Assembly (NCBI GenBank): GCA_035493955.1
Contig: DATJHI010000006.1
Coordinates: 124,001-188,000, forward strand
Reading direction: 5' to 3'
Source of the DNA: NCED01 sp035493955
GTDB lineage: Bacteria > Pseudomonadota > Alphaproteobacteria > Caulobacterales > Caulobacteraceae
DNA: 64,000 nt
Positions within the stretch are counted from its first letter, which is position 1, and every line of letters starts with the position of its first letter. A program made the position numbers and the translations under genes. Below the pieces are notes generated by a model. That model had not been told where the DNA came from. It searched no databases and was given only the letters and a program-made list of their open reading frames with translations. This document shows, piece by piece, positions 62,051-64,000 of the stretch.

Positions 62051-64000
62051 ATGATCGAAGCTGAAGCCCTCACCACCGAGCTGCCCGGCGCACGGCCGCG
62101 GCCGGCTGCTTCGGGCCTGGAGCTGGACGAGGCCCTGCTGGCCTCGCCGGAGCGCTTCTTCAACCGTGAGCTCTCCTGGCTGGCGTTCAACCGCCGGGTG
62201 ATGGAGGAGAGCGAGAATCCCCGCCACCCGCTGATGGAGCGGCTGCGGTTCCTGTCGATCTCGGCCAACAATCTGGACGAGTTCTACATGGTGCGCGTCG
62301 CCGGCCTGCAGGGCCAGGTGCGCGAGGGCGTGCGGGTGGTCAGCCAGGACGGGCTGAGCCCCTATGACCAGCTGATCCGCATCACCGCCGGCGCCGCCGA
62401 ACTGATGCAGGCCCAGGCCGAGCACTGGCTGATCCTGCGCAAGCTGCTGGCGGCCGAGAAGATCGTCGTGGTCGAGCCGGGAGAAGTGCGCAAGAACGAG
62501 CGCGAACGGCTGGAGCAGGTGTTCCTCGACCAGCTGTTCCCGGTGCTTACGCCCCTGGCCATCGACCCGGCCCACCCCTTCCCGTTCATCCCCAACCTTG
62601 GCTTTTCCCTGGCCCTGAAGCTGCGCCGGCGCTCGGACGGACGCCCGCTCTACGCCCTGGTGCCGGTGCCCACCCAGGTCGACCGTTTCTGGCCGCTGAA
62701 CGATCGCGCCGCCCGCAACGGCGAGCGCCGGTTCATCGCCCTCGAGGCCCTGGTGTCGATGTTCCTCGACCACCTGTTCCCCGGCTGCGACCTCGAGGCG
62801 CAAGGGGTGTTCCGGGTGCTGCGCGACAGCGACGTGGAGATCGAAGAAGAGGCCGAGGACCTGGTCCGCGAGTGGGAAGCGCTGTTGCGGCAGCGCCGCA
62901 TGGGCGTGGTGGTCAGCGTGGCGATCGAAGCCTCGATGCCGACGGACCTGCGCGAGTTCATCATCCACAACCTGAACGCCGAGCCCCAGGACGTGGTGAC
63001 AGTGAGCGGCATGCTGGGCCTGAACCAGCTGTCCAAGCTGATCCCCCCCGACCGGCCCGACCTGAAGTTCCCGCCTTACGAGCCGCGCTTTCCCGAGCGG
63101 ATCCGCGACCAGGGCGGCGACGTGTTCGCGGCCATCCGGGAAAAGGACATCCTGGTCCACCACCCCTACGAGAGCTTCGACGTGGTGGTGCAGTTCCTGC
63201 GCCAGGCGGCCGCCGATCCCAACGTCCTGGCCATCAAGCAGACCCTGTACCGGACCAGCTCCGACAGCCCCATCGTGGCGGCCCTGATCGAGGCGGCCGA
63301 CCACGGCAAGAACGTCACCGCCCTGGTCGAGATCAAGGCGCGGTTCGACGAGGCCGCCAACCTGAAATGGGCCCGCGACCTGGAACGGGCCGGGGTCCAC
63401 GTCGTGTTCGGCTTCGTCGAGTACAAGACCCACGCCAAGCTGTCGCTGGTGGTGCGGCGGGAGGGTTCGGGCCTGGCGACCTACTGCCACTTCGGCACCG
63501 GCAACTACCATCCGGTCACGGCCAAGGTTTACACCGACCTGTCCCTGTTCACCTGCGTCCCCGCGTTCGGGCGGGATTCGAACCGGCTGTTCAACTACAT
63601 CACCGGCTATGCCGAGCCCGAGGACCTGGAGAAGCTCGCCTTCTCGCCGATCAACCTCAAGTCAAAGCTGATCGGGTGGATCGCCCAGGAGGCGGACAAC
63701 GCCCGCGCCGGGAAGCCGGCGGCGATCTGGGCCAAGCTGAACTCCCTGGTCGATCCGGAGATCACCGACGCCCTCTACCGGGCCAGCCAGGCCGGGGTGC
63801 GGATCGAGCTGGTCGTGCGCGGCATCTGCTGCCTGCGTCCCGGGGTGAAGGGGCTGTCGGAGAACATCACCGTCAAGAGCATCGTCGGCCGTTTCCTGGA
63901 GCACGGGCGGATCGTCTGTTTCGCCAACGGCGAAGTCATGCCGAGCCCCCGGGCGCGGGTGTTCATCTCCTCGGCCGACTGGATGCCCCGCAACCTGGAC
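62051..64000 (+). CDS. ppk: Polyphosphate kinase 1, cut by window end
   Basis: PPK1 polymerises the gamma-phosphate of ATP into polyphosphate. The first 650 codons are present and the frame is open to the last base. Landmarks are ERFFNRELSWLAFNRRV (N domain), ISANNLDEFYMVRVAG, TPLAIDPAHPFPFIPN, and in the catalytic C1/C2 domains KQTLYRTSSDSP, the likely autophosphorylated His in VEYKTHAKLSL, HFGTGNYHP and GICCLRPGVKGLSENI. The ATG before IEAEALTTE is used; a TTG 21 bases earlier is also in frame. About 50-70 residues are missing at the end. Confidence 0.96.
   Translation, partial: MIEAEALTTELPGARPRPAASGLELDEALLASPERFFNRELSWLAFNRRVMEESENPRHPLMERLRFLSISANNLDEFYMVRVAGLQGQVREGVRVVSQDGLSPYDQLIRITAGAAELMQAQAEHWLILRKLLAAEKIVVVEPGEVRKNERERLEQVFLDQLFPVLTPLAIDPAHPFPFIPNLGFSLALKLRRRSDGRPLYALVPVPTQVDRFWPLNDRAARNGERRFIALEALVSMFLDHLFPGCDLEAQGVFRVLRDSDVEIEEEAEDLVREWEALLRQRRMGVVVSVAIEASMPTDLREFIIHNLNAEPQDVVTVSGMLGLNQLSKLIPPDRPDLKFPPYEPRFPERIRDQGGDVFAAIREKDILVHHPYESFDVVVQFLRQAAADPNVLAIKQTLYRTSSDSPIVAALIEAADHGKNVTALVEIKARFDEAANLKWARDLERAGVHVVFGFVEYKTHAKLSLVVRREGSGLATYCHFGTGNYHPVTAKVYTDLSLFTCVPAFGRDSNRLFNYITGYAEPEDLEKLAFSPINLKSKLIGWIAQEADNARAGKPAAIWAKLNSLVDPEITDALYRASQAGVRIELVVRGICCLRPGVKGLSENITVKSIVGRFLEHGRIVCFANGEVMPSPRARVFISSADWMPRNLD

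Overview
This window is a GC-rich (roughly 70%), gene-dense chromosomal segment that looks alphaproteobacterial and most like Caulobacteraceae (Caulobacter/Phenylobacterium). The assignment rests on several things seen together: an Rrf2-led suf operon, a bactofilin gene overlapping its M23 peptidase gene, an RNase E ending in the PRRGWWRR PNPase-binding tail known from Caulobacter, an aroQ-accB-accC-aat-DUF2155-NDUFA12 run, an HdaA-like gene next to ppk, an HWE kinase, and UrcA and DUF6152 proteins. No rRNA, tRNA, CRISPR array, insertion sequence or prophage was seen. The first gene (parE) and the last (ppk) are cut by the window edges.

Layout. 1-7.9 kb: parE end, a tandem-PAS hybrid kinase, a Prx5-type peroxiredoxin, a DEAD-box helicase with an Arg/Glu-rich tail, a coiled-coil GGDEF cyclase and a PaaG-like hydratase/isomerase preceded by a dispersed hairpin repeat. 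8-11.5 kb: three exported proteins (DUF6152 plus two paralogues) and a repetitive coiled-coil lipoprotein. 11.6-19 kb: a nine-gene minus-strand operon iscR-iscS-sufB-orf-sufC-sufD-sufS-sufT-sufA, tightly packed and probably self-regulated by IscR. 19.2-23.6 kb: an alpha/beta-hydrolase homologue lacking the nucleophile Ser, a higBA toxin-antitoxin pair with twin operators, anmK, tyrS and a Bcp peroxiredoxin.

24-33.8 kb is a cell-envelope and RNA block: lmdC-bacA (M23 peptidase and bactofilin), prfB with an intact programmed +1 frameshift, a PBP1A, an AmiC-like amidase and rne. 33.9-43 kb holds a periplasmic M48 protease, a DsbA-like lipoprotein, an RMD1/YagE protein, thiS-thiG, aroQ-accB-accC, aat (with an odd leader region upstream), DUF2155 and NDUFA12. 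43.3-46.1 kb is a large gene that looks like a degenerate class II ribonucleotide reductase: it keeps the C-terminal domain and scattered landmarks but has lost the catalytic cysteines.

46.2-54 kb is more accessory: an SDR without the catalytic Ser, a headless ORF, a dienelactone hydrolase, a frameshifted small gene, a Gly-rich exported protein, a pair of tiny membrane proteins with a possible regulator, a Cu/Zn SOD, an UrcA protein, and a REC protein with its HWE kinase. 54-64 kb: a Pcm-erythromycin-esterase fusion, rsuA, an RsmC-like methyltransferase, a pentapeptide-repeat protein, an FkbM methyltransferase, aspS, an HdaA-like protein and ppk.

The strongest candidates for something undescribed are the pseudo-NrdJ protein, the conserved-looking unknown inside the suf operon, the sORF/hairpin region before aat, and the DUF5985 pair. 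All family assignments were made by reading motifs; no database search was run.
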